NCBI RefSeq assembly: GCF_007860125.1
Contig: NZ_SJPW01000007.1
Coordinates: forward strand, 372,001-436,000
Source: Rubripirellula tenax
Lineage (GTDB): Bacteria; Planctomycetota; Planctomycetia; Pirellulales; Pirellulaceae
DNA length: 64,000 nt
Reading direction: 5' to 3'
In this document: positions 53,214 through 63,780 of the stretch, piece by piece
Numbering within the stretch: the stretch's first letter is position 1
Layout of the letters: each line of letters starts with the position of its first letter
Program-made: the position numbers and the translations under genes
The notes under the pieces: generated by a model
Told to the model about the DNA's origin: nothing
Database searches by the model: none
What the model saw: the letters and a program-made list of their open reading frames with translations, nothing else

Positions 53214-55811
53214 TTACTTGGAACGAAACGATTCGCTTTGGACCACGGCAACGATCAGATCGGCAAATCCGTTGCCCCGTTGCCGCACGTCGGCGACGAC
53301 GCGGTCGATCACCTTACGGTCGCCATAGTTCATCGACCGGCCCGTCGCATAGGTCAGTAGTTTGTCGGTCAGGCAGCGAGAAAAGATGTCGATATTTGCA
53401 ATCAGGTATCGTTTCAGATCCGTCACATCGCCCAGTGGCGTTCCGTCCGGCAGCGTGCTGCTGGATTGGACCGGTAACCCGTTTGATGCGACGACTTTGT
53501 CGCCTTTTTTGATGTAGATCGGATAGAATTCTCGCCACCGGCCGACGGGATCATAGTTTTCAAGCACGAAGCCGGGCGGATCGATTCGCTCGTGACACCG
53601 AGCACAACTGGCGTCGGCCTTGTGTCGATCCAACAGTTCGCGAATCGATTTCGCACCCGTTGTATCAGGCTCGATGGCAGGCACGTTCGCCGGTGGTGGC
53701 GGAGTCGGCATTCCGAAAACGTTCTCTAACATCCAAGCGCCACGTAACACGGGTTGAGTATCGACGCCGTTGGCGGTTGCCATCAGCACACTGGCCTGAG
53801 TCAGGATGCCACCGCGACGTCCGCCGCGCGGGATGTCTACCCGTGTCATTTTCTCAGAGTTTGAGAACTTGATCTCGTACAGCTTCGCGTTGCGACGATT
53901 GAGGTAGGTGAAATCGGGATCGATGAAGGTCTCAATCGAGAGATTTTGATTCAGTATCTCTGCGACGAAAAGTTGCGTTTCATCCGTGACTGCTCGCAGA
54001 TCTTTGTCGGTCCACTTCAATAACCGCACGTCGGGCATGATTTGTGGCAATAGTCGCAGGTCGAGCCATTGTCCGACGAACGAATCAAGGAAATGCTTTA
54101 CCTTGTTGTGCTGGAGCAAGCGACGCGTTTGCTGTTCAAGTACATCGGGATTGGAAAGCCTGCCGTTGGCAGCAAGTTCGCGAAGCACATCGTCCGGCGG
54201 GCTGCTGGTTAAAAAGTAGCTCAGCCGCGCGGCGAGGTCGAAGTCGTCCAGCGGGCCGACGCGATACTCCCGAAACAGAAAACTTGGCGAGCAGAGTGCC
54301 GCGCGAAGTGCGAGGTGAAGCCCGTCTTCCAAACGGCCGCGTTGGGCCGCGTGAGACATCGCGATCGAAACATACTTGTTCAATTGGGCATCGGTTGCCG
54401 GTCGCCGGAACACCTTGTCCAGCACCGGTCGCAGGACGTCCCGAGCGTAAGACGCGTCGTCGCGAGGGTTCCCTTTGCCCAGGAAACGTTCCGTACGCCG
54501 TCGTTGCTGGACGACCGATTTATCCTCGATCACTCGCGTCGGCCCAACGACGGACATCTGGTGAATTTCGATGCACGGCCCCCGAAAGAAACTCATGCAG
54601 TCCATCGTTTCAACCGTGTCGACATTCCGGCGGGCCATCTCGATCGCAAAGGCCTTCACCTGCGCCGAATCCGGATCGAACGACGCGACATCGAGCCCAC
54701 CTTTCGTCCGTATTTCTTGGATGCGTTTCCACCACGACCATCCGCGATCGGATCGTTGATAGCCGGCCTTCATCCACGCCGCGCCCAGTTCGGGGTCTTC
54801 GCGAAACGCTTCCAACAACTGGCCCGAGATCCGTTCCAAACTTGAGGCGTTATCGACCTTGTCGCTTCTCAGCGGCGAGTTTTCATAGTGAACGACCAGC
54901 GTTTGGCCGCGTTCTAGTTCCACCGTTGCTCGGAACGTCTCGGGGGCATCGCCTTCGATCCGAAATTCGGCCAGTAACGGCAGTGAACTGGCTCTTTCGT
55001 AGGCGTTGCCGGCCGCATAGTGAGCAAGCAGTTGGACGATCGGAACGTGGCCCTTGGTCGGCTTGAATGATGAGAGAGTGACCTCGACGTCATAGACGCC
55101 GCCGACAATCGCTTCGAACCGGTTCGGCCAAACCGAACCGCGTGCCAGCGGATCGCTGGAGTTCGCCATTCGAAGGACGCCGTCAATTTCGTGACCGGTC
55201 GTAAAGTTCAACGTAAAGTCACCGGGGCCAATCTGGAAACTCTGGGGCTCGACTTTGACGGTCGCTCGAATCGGTGGAAGCACCAGATCAGCCGCGACCG
55301 CCGCCATCTCGACATACTGTGCCATCAGCGGAGGTGAGAGCATCAGCCCTTCACCAACGTTGTCGAAGCCGTGCAATTCGGTGTCGGCCGGAAACGATGT
55401 CGGAACCGAAAACGGGATCCCCAGCACATCGCGCACCGTGTTTTCGTATTCTTCGCGATTGAGCCGCCGCAGTACTGTGCCACCGGGACGAACGTGTTTC
55501 GTAAGTGTGTCATCCAACCAAGTAACAAAGTTGGCGACTTCATCATCAGAGGGTTGGTCTTCGTCGACCGGCGGCATCTCTCGCGAACGCATGACGTCGT
55601 AGACCCGAGTCCATCGTTGCGGCGTGGATGGGTCGCCCCAATCGAGGCTGTCACCATCAAGAACAATCTCACCACTCGCCGCATCGGCACCGTGACAATC
55701 CAAACAGTATTTCCCGAGAAAGGTTTCGGCGACCATTCCCGACGGTTCGTCACCCATGACCGACCCGAGGAAGGACATCACGGCGACGGCGAAACAAAAC
55801 CTTCTATCCAT
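53214..55811 (-). CDS. DUF1587/1592/1588/1585 cytochrome-type protein
   Basis: An 865-residue exported protein of the planctomycete multi-domain cytochrome family. After the signal peptide the first haem site is CLDCH (GKYCLDCHGADAASGEIVL). RLNREEYENTVRDVLG marks DUF1587, the middle part is DUF1595/DUF1592, and CARCHERIDPPGFVLENYDPVGRWR is the DUF1588 region with a second CxxCH. The end, LLTYATGRSMNYGDR, is DUF1585. The catalysed reaction is unknown; a periplasmic oxidation linked to polysaccharide or C1 compounds has been suggested for relatives. It is paired with the DUF1552 gene upstream. Confidence 0.92.
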   Translation of the reverse strand: MDRRFCFAVAVMSFLGSVMGDEPSGMVAETFLGKYCLDCHGADAASGEIVLDGDSLDWGDPSTPQRWTRVYDVMRSREMPPVDEDQPSDDEVANFVTWLDDTLTKHVRPGGTVLRRLNREEYENTVRDVLGIPFSVPTSFPADTELHGFDNVGEGLMLSPPLMAQYVEMAAVAADLVLPPIRATVKVEPQSFQIGPGDFTLNFTTGHEIDGVLRMANSSDPLARGSVWPNRFEAIVGGVYDVEVTLSSFKPTKGHVPIVQLLAHYAAGNAYERASSLPLLAEFRIEGDAPETFRATVELERGQTLVVHYENSPLRSDKVDNASSLERISGQLLEAFREDPELGAAWMKAGYQRSDRGWSWWKRIQEIRTKGGLDVASFDPDSAQVKAFAIEMARRNVDTVETMDCMSFFRGPCIEIHQMSVVGPTRVIEDKSVVQQRRRTERFLGKGNPRDDASYARDVLRPVLDKVFRRPATDAQLNKYVSIAMSHAAQRGRLEDGLHLALRAALCSPSFLFREYRVGPLDDFDLAARLSYFLTSSPPDDVLRELAANGRLSNPDVLEQQTRRLLQHNKVKHFLDSFVGQWLDLRLLPQIMPDVRLLKWTDKDLRAVTDETQLFVAEILNQNLSIETFIDPDFTYLNRRNAKLYEIKFSNSEKMTRVDIPRGGRRGGILTQASVLMATANGVDTQPVLRGAWMLENVFGMPTPPPPANVPAIEPDTTGAKSIRELLDRHKADASCARCHERIDPPGFVLENYDPVGRWREFYPIYIKKGDKVVASNGLPVQSSSTLPDGTPLGDVTDLKRYLIANIDIFSRCLTDKLLTYATGRSMNYGDRKVIDRVVADVRQRGNGFADLIVAVVQSESFRSK

Positions 55812-55829
55812 GGGTCGACCCTTTGCGAA

Positions 55830-57110
55830 TCAAAGCAAGTACTCGTTCATGTTTCGATTCGCCTTCACGAACCGCTGCTCTTCCAACCCCATCGATTCCA
55901 TGACGGTTAAGAAAAGATCGCCAAGCAGCGGAGTCGAGCGAGATGCATCGCTTCGATCGATCGAGTGATGAACGCCATGTTTGAAACCGCCGCCGGCGAG
56001 CAGGATCGGTAAGTGGCTATTGTTGTGCGTATTCGCATCGCCCATTCCGCTCCCAAAAAGCACGGCAGTGGTTTCCAGCAGCGGTCGCCCTTCGACGTCT
56101 TTCTTTTCGTTCAATTGCCGTAGAAAGTTTCCGAAACGCCGGACGTGCTCGGCGCCGACGCGGTTGAAATCCGCGATCTTCGACGGGTCGTTGCCGTGAT
56201 GGGAAAGCCCGTGATACCCGGCGCTCAGTTTTTCGCCGTCGATGGTGAAGACTTGGCCTTGCCCCGGCGCGATGAACGAGATCACTCGCGTCGAATCAGT
56301 TTCCAATGCGAGTGCCATCAGGTCATACATGATGCTCTCGCACTCCAACGACAGATCCGGCGCGACGGGATCAAAATCGGGCAGCTCGAATGTCACCTTC
56401 GGCGTCGGCACATCAAGCCAATCGCGTTGTTTTTGGAGCTTCTTTTCCACTTCGCGCACGGACGTGAAATACTCGTCAAGTTTCGCCGCATCGCGAGCGT
56501 TGACCTGACGCTGAAAGACACTCGCTTCGTCCAAGGCAAGATCCAGCACACTGCCGCCGCTGTCCAACAGATAGCCCATGCGGGCTTTGTCGGTTCCCGA
56601 ACGAAAGAGGTGACCGAACAGAACACTTGGACGACCGATCGCTGGCAATGCGATGCCTTCCTTGGTGAAGCTCATTCGCCCTTCGGCACCCGATCCGCAG
56701 GTGACCTGCAGCGATTCGAAACGAGTCTGATCGCCGATCGACTTCGCCACGATTTGATCCAATGAAATTCCTGGTGTGCCTTTGCCCGTCAGGTAGTTTT
56801 TCCAGTTCTGGTGCCCGTTGGGGGCCCGGTGGTCAAGTCCCGAAAACACCGAGAACTCGTTTCGCAGATCCTCCAGCGGCTTCAACACCGGTGACATTGT
56901 GTAGTCGCGTCCCTGCTCGGACGGTGAAAAACTTGGCAAGTGGAAACCAAGATAGGTCCCGATCGTGACCAGTCGCTTCGTCCGCGGCGACGACACCGCC
57001 GCGGCCGTCGCACGTCGTGGCGAAATGGACTCCAACATCGGAAGCGCGAGCGCAAGTCCTGATCCTCTCAGAATTCTGCGACGATCGACCAACGGGGAAG
57101 CGGTACTCAT
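55830..57110 (-). CDS. DUF1552 domain protein with Tat-like signal
   Basis: A 426-residue protein from ATG 57110. RRRILRGSGLALALPMLESI is a twin-arginine-type signal followed by the family's first conserved block. GTYLGFHLPSFSPSEQGRDY and GLDHRAPNGHQNWKNYLTG are DUF1552 segments, and AVLFGSGMGDANTHNNSHLPILLAGGG resembles the end of the alkaline-phosphatase-like DUF1501 fold. DUF1552 proteins nearly always accompany DUF1592 cytochromes, here 18 bases apart, suggesting an exported two-protein complex. Confidence 0.92.
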   Translation of the reverse strand: MSTASPLVDRRRILRGSGLALALPMLESISPRRATAAAVSSPRTKRLVTIGTYLGFHLPSFSPSEQGRDYTMSPVLKPLEDLRNEFSVFSGLDHRAPNGHQNWKNYLTGKGTPGISLDQIVAKSIGDQTRFESLQVTCGSGAEGRMSFTKEGIALPAIGRPSVLFGHLFRSGTDKARMGYLLDSGGSVLDLALDEASVFQRQVNARDAAKLDEYFTSVREVEKKLQKQRDWLDVPTPKVTFELPDFDPVAPDLSLECESIMYDLMALALETDSTRVISFIAPGQGQVFTIDGEKLSAGYHGLSHHGNDPSKIADFNRVGAEHVRRFGNFLRQLNEKKDVEGRPLLETTAVLFGSGMGDANTHNNSHLPILLAGGGFKHGVHHSIDRSDASRSTPLLGDLFLTVMESMGLEEQRFVKANRNMNEYLL

Positions 57111-57239
57111 GAATGCGTGCCGTTGAGTTCGACGGAGATTCTCACGAAAAAACGTGACGTGTAACTGCCCCATCATACACACAACACCGGTGGCAATCGT
57201 CGATCGACCGCTGCAAGCAACTAGGAGTCCGCTACGGCA

Positions 57240-58136
57240 CTACGTGACGCCGCGGAATCGTGATCGATAGTCACGAGGTGTGGTCGAACGTCGTTTTCGA
57301 AACTGGCGGTTGAAATTCGATAGGTTCGCGAATCCGGACTGGTTGCAGATCGCTAAGATCGATTCATCCGTATCGGTCAACAGTCGGCATGCCAACCCGA
57401 TTCGCAGTTCGCTAATGTAAGCCAACGGTGTGCGTCCGGTCGATTGCCGGAAGAATCGCGTGAACGCCGACGGGTTCATATCAATCAAATCCGCCAAGTC
57501 CATTTGAGTCAGATCGGAATCGGCAAGATGGTTCGCAATGTGGTCACAAACCGTTTGAATCTTTGTCTCGGCTGCACGACGCGCCGGTGAAACGCGTGCA
57601 GCTGATCCGTTGCGTGAATCGAAGGACTGCGTCGACAGCGGAACCGGATCATCATAGATCGACAATTCGTGCAGGATCGAAAACAGCCCAAGCAAACGTT
57701 TCGCCCCCTTGGTTGTTACCAACGCCTCCATCTGCGCTCCGACACGGTGAGCTACTTCGGCTGGGTACCACAGACCTTGCTGCGAGCGTTTCAGTAAGGC
57801 GTCGATTCGAGCCATCTCGCCGCACTCGAAAAATTCGACCCCGAGAAACTCAGGGTGGAATTGCAGAACGATCGCATGGTGTCGGTCACTCGCCTTCCCG
57901 AGGTATTCATCAGACGCCCATGTATGGGGAATTTGCGATCCGATCAGCACCAGATCGTGGTCGGTGTAGCTGCCGATGTGATCGCCAACGATTCGAGACC
58001 CTGAACCAATGGGCACGTAAGTCAGCTCGATTTCGGGATGCCGATGCCACTTTGCCGGTGATCGCAATTCTGAACGATCGAAGCATCGAAATGATTCGCC
58101 AGTTCGCGGGACCAGCTTTTCGAAAGTCGGCTTCAT
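57240..58136 (-). CDS. AraC-family transcriptional regulator
   Basis: A 298-residue regulator. Residues about 20-110 form a cupin sensor (KWHRHPEIELTYVPIGSGSRIVGDHIG). The last 100 residues contain two helix-turn-helix motifs: LTQMDLADLIDMNPSAFTRFFRQSTG and the AraC signature SILAICNQSGFANLSNFNRQFRKRRSTTPRDYR. It is divergent from a PEP-CTERM gene and a GH16-like gene, so it probably responds to a saccharide and controls them. Confidence 0.92.
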   Translation of the reverse strand: MKPTFEKLVPRTGESFRCFDRSELRSPAKWHRHPEIELTYVPIGSGSRIVGDHIGSYTDHDLVLIGSQIPHTWASDEYLGKASDRHHAIVLQFHPEFLGVEFFECGEMARIDALLKRSQQGLWYPAEVAHRVGAQMEALVTTKGAKRLLGLFSILHELSIYDDPVPLSTQSFDSRNGSAARVSPARRAAETKIQTVCDHIANHLADSDLTQMDLADLIDMNPSAFTRFFRQSTGRTPLAYISELRIGLACRLLTDTDESILAICNQSGFANLSNFNRQFRKRRSTTPRDYRSRFRGVT

Positions 58137-58197
58137 GGTTCTCGAAAAAGTCGAACGAAACGGGGGCTCAAGATTGGCCTTACCCCCCCATATTACT

Positions 58198-58254
58198 CGT
58201 TTAGCTTCTGATTAAACGGAAAAAAACGATTCTGCGCACAAAAGATATCGTTTT
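58198..58254. promoter_or_regulatory. candidate AraC operator palindromes
   Basis: Two inverted repeats lie in the divergent promoter region: CGTTTA/TAAACG at 58198-58203 and 58213-58218, and AAAACGAT/ATCGTTTT at 58223-58230 and 58247-58254 with a 16-base spacer. They are AT-rich relative to neighbouring sequence and lie 62 bases upstream of the AraC start and 96 bases upstream of the PEP-CTERM gene. Binding is inferred. Confidence 0.5.
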
Positions 58255-58349
58255 GGGTGCCATTCGAGGTGGACGCGAGTTCACAGAGCAAGCAGAATCA
58301 ACACCAGCGAGAAAAATTAACTCGAAAACGGTTACGTGAAAGAAAGAAT

Positions 58350-59009
58350 ATGAATACGAATCGAAAACTAATTTGCATCGGGGCGTCAGTATGCGTTTTT
58401 GCCGTGGCATCTCTTTTCGCTGGCAACGAAGCTCGGGCTGATTTGATACTTTTTGAGAATACGGTTCAGCACGGAGGACTTTTCGCGAACGGAACTGCCG
58501 CGATCGATACCTTTGCAGGCGATACTGTTATCAAGTTCACACCAGTCGGAAATTATAGGAGTGGCGGACTAGAGTTTTACGGCGGCAAGGCGTTGGTAAT
58601 TCCGGCCGGGGAAACGCTTTTGAAGGTATCAGCGTATTCAACTGACTCAGGCAACATGAATGGATTTACCATTAATATGAGCACCGGAAGCTTCAACCTG
58701 GGAACGGACAGTTGGACATTGGATGGGAATCCAGGGGCGATCAATGCATTCTCGGGAGGTGCGTGGCACGAATTGGAGTTCGACTTAAGCACTGTCGCCG
58801 GTTTCGTTTCCGGCACATCCATACTGAATGGATTGGTAACTTTTAAAACCAACACAAGCCAGAATCCCGTCTATTTTCGAAACATCAGTCTCGCAACCGC
58901 AGCCGCCGTCCCTGAAGCATCCTCGATTGCGATGGCAGCGTTGGGAGGTGCGGGTGTGATCTTTCAAATGCGTCGTCGCAAGAAAGCGAAGACTACGTCG
59001 GTGGTTTAG
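58350..59009 (+). CDS. PEP-CTERM secreted protein
   Basis: A 219-residue exported protein from ATG 58350. The signal peptide ends near NEARAD. The middle is beta-rich with Gly, Asn and Ser (GGLEFYGGKALVIPAGETLL). The C-terminus has the PEP-CTERM sorting signal: VPEAS, a hydrophobic helix (SIAMAALGGAGVIF), then RRRKK. The motif reads VPEA rather than VPEP. It should be processed by an exosortase that is not in the window. It is the first gene after the AraC operator region. Confidence 0.88.
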   Translation: MNTNRKLICIGASVCVFAVASLFAGNEARADLILFENTVQHGGLFANGTAAIDTFAGDTVIKFTPVGNYRSGGLEFYGGKALVIPAGETLLKVSAYSTDSGNMNGFTINMSTGSFNLGTDSWTLDGNPGAINAFSGGAWHELEFDLSTVAGFVSGTSILNGLVTFKTNTSQNPVYFRNISLATAAAVPEASSIAMAALGGAGVIFQMRRRKKAKTTSVV

Positions 59010-59048
59010 TACGCGTTCTCACTCTTTCTGCTTGATCGTTTGAATCGA

Positions 59049-60272
59049 ATGAAAAACGAACTCCAAGGCATCATCGCGGTCGCGATGATGCCTTTTCTTT
59101 TTGGTTGCTCGCTTGCTGTTGCACAAGACACTCCGGCGATTGCAAGTGCATCGGCGAAGGCTCGTTTCGACTACGAACTGGTCTTCGATAGCGACTTTTC
59201 GAAGCCCGATGTGCTGGATCCGAAAACCGGCCTGTGGCGGCGTGAGACCATGACCGTCAGCAACAATTCCGGACAGCACCGTCAAGCCGAGGGGCGACGT
59301 CACGCGGCGTGGTACGACTCGTACCCGACAGAGACGGCGTCGCTTGAAGACGGTGTTTTGGTCCAGCGAGGATTCGTTGCCGACGCCGATCTCGACGACT
59401 TCACCAGCCGCGACGCCGGCGCGGCTGCTCGCAATTTTGCTTACACGGACCCGGACCCCCGGGATGCTCGGTTGGGCGAGGTCAATTTCGCCGACTTCGA
59501 AATCCATACGTCCTGGTTCGATACCTTCGCGGTGAAATCGGTCGACGGAAAACAGGTTCCGGTGGAACGCACGGACGAATTGCTTCCCAAAGGTGGCTAC
59601 TGGGGACAGCCGGGAAAGACGGACACGTTGTCGCCGAATATTTCGTTTGAACCGGGAACCTTCTTTGAAATCGAAGTCAATTTCGAAGGAATGGAAGCTC
59701 TCTCGCATCGCCATTCCTTTTGGTTGATGCCGGCCAAAGAGCAAGGCCTCGCTTACGATGACGATCATCGCAACGGGCTGGAAATTGATATCTACGAGCA
59801 CGAAATGGTCGTCGCCCCGGACCAGGTTCCCGATTCAGGGGACAACCCGAACGAGGTAATGCTGATGAAGTGCATTGGTGGCAAGACAACGCCGCCGTCA
59901 ACGGTGAATGAACTTCGAAGTGACGGCAAGACATCGATTCACTCGCCAGGGATCAACCAGGGCTGGCACAAAGTCGGACTGCTATGGACGAACGAAATTT
60001 TGATTTGGTTCATTGATGGGCAGGCAGTGGTGCGCGATCGGAAACTGGTACCTCAAGTGCCGATGTATCTGATTCTTTCACGCGAAGCCAACACGGGGGC
60101 GGGACTCTCGTCGGACGGTCAAAACCTGAAAGCCGATGGCGATCGCATTCCCGTTGACGCTGGGCTTTATGGACGTAACGTCGCCACGCCTGCAAACCGT
60201 GACTTGATCAAACAAGGTCGCGACGATGTGAAGGTACGTTCGGTACGTGCTTGGAAATTGACGCCCCGGTAA
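59049..60272 (+). CDS. GH16-like glycoside hydrolase (laminarinase/agarase/carrageenase type)
   Basis: A 407-residue exported enzyme from ATG 59049. The signal region VAMMPFLFGCSLAVAQ ends in either a lipobox-like L-F-G-C or a signal peptidase I site. The GH16 catalytic motif is E245-I-D247-I-Y-E250 in GLEIDIYEHE, preceded by HRHSFWLMPA, as in the FWLMP segment of laminarinases and carrageenases. The C-terminal part closes the jelly roll (INQGWHKVGLLWTNEILIWFIDG). Substrate is probably an algal beta-glucan or galactan. It follows the PEP-CTERM gene by 39 bases. Confidence 0.82.
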   Translation: MKNELQGIIAVAMMPFLFGCSLAVAQDTPAIASASAKARFDYELVFDSDFSKPDVLDPKTGLWRRETMTVSNNSGQHRQAEGRRHAAWYDSYPTETASLEDGVLVQRGFVADADLDDFTSRDAGAAARNFAYTDPDPRDARLGEVNFADFEIHTSWFDTFAVKSVDGKQVPVERTDELLPKGGYWGQPGKTDTLSPNISFEPGTFFEIEVNFEGMEALSHRHSFWLMPAKEQGLAYDDDHRNGLEIDIYEHEMVVAPDQVPDSGDNPNEVMLMKCIGGKTTPPSTVNELRSDGKTSIHSPGINQGWHKVGLLWTNEILIWFIDGQAVVRDRKLVPQVPMYLILSREANTGAGLSSDGQNLKADGDRIPVDAGLYGRNVATPANRDLIKQGRDDVKVRSVRAWKLTPR

Positions 60273-60338
60273 AACGCTGCAGTCGCCCTTCTTGCCCCTG
60301 CGACGCCGTTCGCAGGGTGTGCTGCCCAAGTGCTTTAG

Positions 60339-61391
60339 TCAAGCGTTGCTCTTCTTATTACGCGCTCGACGCCTGATGCTTACAACGACGCCAAATCCGA
60401 TACAGCAGGCCGCGAACGTCGTTGGTTCGGGTACGGCAGCGACCCCCAGCACGGTGAACTCGGCGGAGCGGACGACTCCGCTTGTGCCGGTGACTTGTGC
60501 TGTAAAGACGTTGGCACCCAGTCCAATATTTCCAGTTACCGCGAAACTGCCATCCAGATCGGTTGGGACGTCGGACAGGCGGCTTCCATCTGGCAAGATT
60601 ACATCCAATCGTTCAACAGAATCGAAATTGTCAAAGATGCTGATCAGCTGATTTTCGAAGTTGGTCGCATTTGCGATATTCGCCAGGGCTCCCATGCCAG
60701 CATCAGCGAACAATTGCAGACTTGTCAGGTTCGATCCAGGCAGTCCAACGACGCTAACCGTATCAATGCGGTCACTTGCGAGACTGCCCGCGATCGCGTC
60801 GGCTACGTCCTGGGCAGTTTGACGTCTGCCATTTCCATCTGCCGCGTTGGGCCGACCATCCGAAATGAGCACGACGTTCTGGTTGCGATTGGCGATCGGA
60901 TCTAAATCAGTGAGTTGGCCAGCGGCGTTGAAGATAGCACCCTCGATGTCAGTCGTTCCGAAACGCCGAAGTCCACCCAGGGAATCGAGTAGGATCTGCC
61001 GGTTGTCGCTCTCGCCAATGATTCGGACGGGCGACAATACATCAGTTCTTGCCGAAAAGGACGATACGCCAAGCCGAATGCGTCCGTCCAAGTCTTGAAT
61101 CAGGCGCTGTGCCGCAAACAACGCCCAATCCCCAATCTGCTGGCCGCCATTTGGGGCCGTCTGGCCTGTGTCGAGCGTCATGGTTCCGGAATCGTCGATC
61201 ATCAGAATCGCGTCGTAAAATCCACCAACCATGCCACTGGCCGTATAGTCGATTGTCGCGTCTGGCCCCAATACGATTGTCGGCGTGCTGGCAGCGGCCC
61301 AATCGACACTTACCTGGGCAAAGAGACATCCCTGATCGAGCCCAACGAAGCCTAACATCAAGATCAAAGCTACGCGAAAATATCGAACCAT
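60339..61391 (-). CDS. vWA-domain PEP-CTERM protein
   Basis: A 350-residue exported protein (ATG 61391; a GTG lies two codons upstream). After the signal peptide (VALILMLGFVGLDQGCLFAQ), residues about 60-240 form a von Willebrand A domain whose MIDAS reads AILMIDDSGTM, with FGTTDIEGAIF and NVVLISDGRPNAAD as further metal-site loops. A beta-sandwich region follows, and the C-terminus is a PEP-CTERM signal: VPEPTTFAACCIGFGVVVSIRRRARN. It is likely an exosortase-processed surface adhesin or scaffold. It converges on the GH16-like gene. Confidence 0.88.
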   Translation of the reverse strand: MVRYFRVALILMLGFVGLDQGCLFAQVSVDWAAASTPTIVLGPDATIDYTASGMVGGFYDAILMIDDSGTMTLDTGQTAPNGGQQIGDWALFAAQRLIQDLDGRIRLGVSSFSARTDVLSPVRIIGESDNRQILLDSLGGLRRFGTTDIEGAIFNAAGQLTDLDPIANRNQNVVLISDGRPNAADGNGRRQTAQDVADAIAGSLASDRIDTVSVVGLPGSNLTSLQLFADAGMGALANIANATNFENQLISIFDNFDSVERLDVILPDGSRLSDVPTDLDGSFAVTGNIGLGANVFTAQVTGTSGVVRSAEFTVLGVAAVPEPTTFAACCIGFGVVVSIRRRARNKKSNA

Positions 61392-61604
61392 GACCACGAC
61401 CTCAACAGGGAACTGGGCGAAATGAGCAAGCTAGGCGAAAGCTAAAGCAGGATGATAGATTTCACTGCAGCCCGCGCCAACCACTGTAAGGGGGGTACAT
61501 TCTCGGGGTGCCTGGACCGAACGGATGCGCAGGGGCGAAAGGGGTCGCGAGAAGAGAAGGTCAAGGGCGGAGAGAAAGAATTTGACCGTCATCCACCAAC
61601 GAAA

Positions 61605-61632
61605 AGAGGCCCGCCATTGCTGACGGGCCTCT
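61605..61632. terminator. Rho-independent terminator after rpsA
   Basis: AGAGGCCCG (61605-61613) pairs perfectly with CGGGCCTCT (61624-61632) around a 10-base loop. On the minus strand TTTTC follows, 31 bases past the S1 stop; the plus strand carries CTTTTT, so it can act both ways. Confidence 0.88.
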
Positions 61633-61663
61633 CTTTTTGAACTCTAACTGTTCGCGACTGCGA

Positions 61664-63451
<1,788 letters not shown>

Positions 63452-63780
63452 AACTTGTTGTGTGTTCCAGTACGTTTGAGCGGTTTCGGTTCAGACAGAC
63501 GACCAGAGTCGCCGAAAGGGCTCGGGGGGGTTAGAGAGCGGAATAAAACGTGTCGTCGCCTAGCGATGCGCCAGCGCCTAGCCGGGTAAGGTATCAAAGC
63601 AGAAAAAACGTCACAACAGCTAACGTCGCAGTTTCACGGCAAATTGTGACCAACGGGTCCCCGCGGGTTCCCCCGCCTGCGGAACGCGCCGCCGAACCTA
63701 ACCCGTAGACCGACCGGCATCGGTGTGAAAAGATGCAGGGGTACTGCGACGAGAAACCTAGGAACAAGAATCGAGATCCG
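63452..63780. other. divergent promoter region of rpsA and rpiB
   Basis: These 329 bases separate the two divergent starts. Open frames here are short or antisense to rpiB and lack domains. GC-rich imperfect palindromes occur around 63660-63695, but no clear regulatory motif or RNA element was recognised. Confidence 0.5.
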
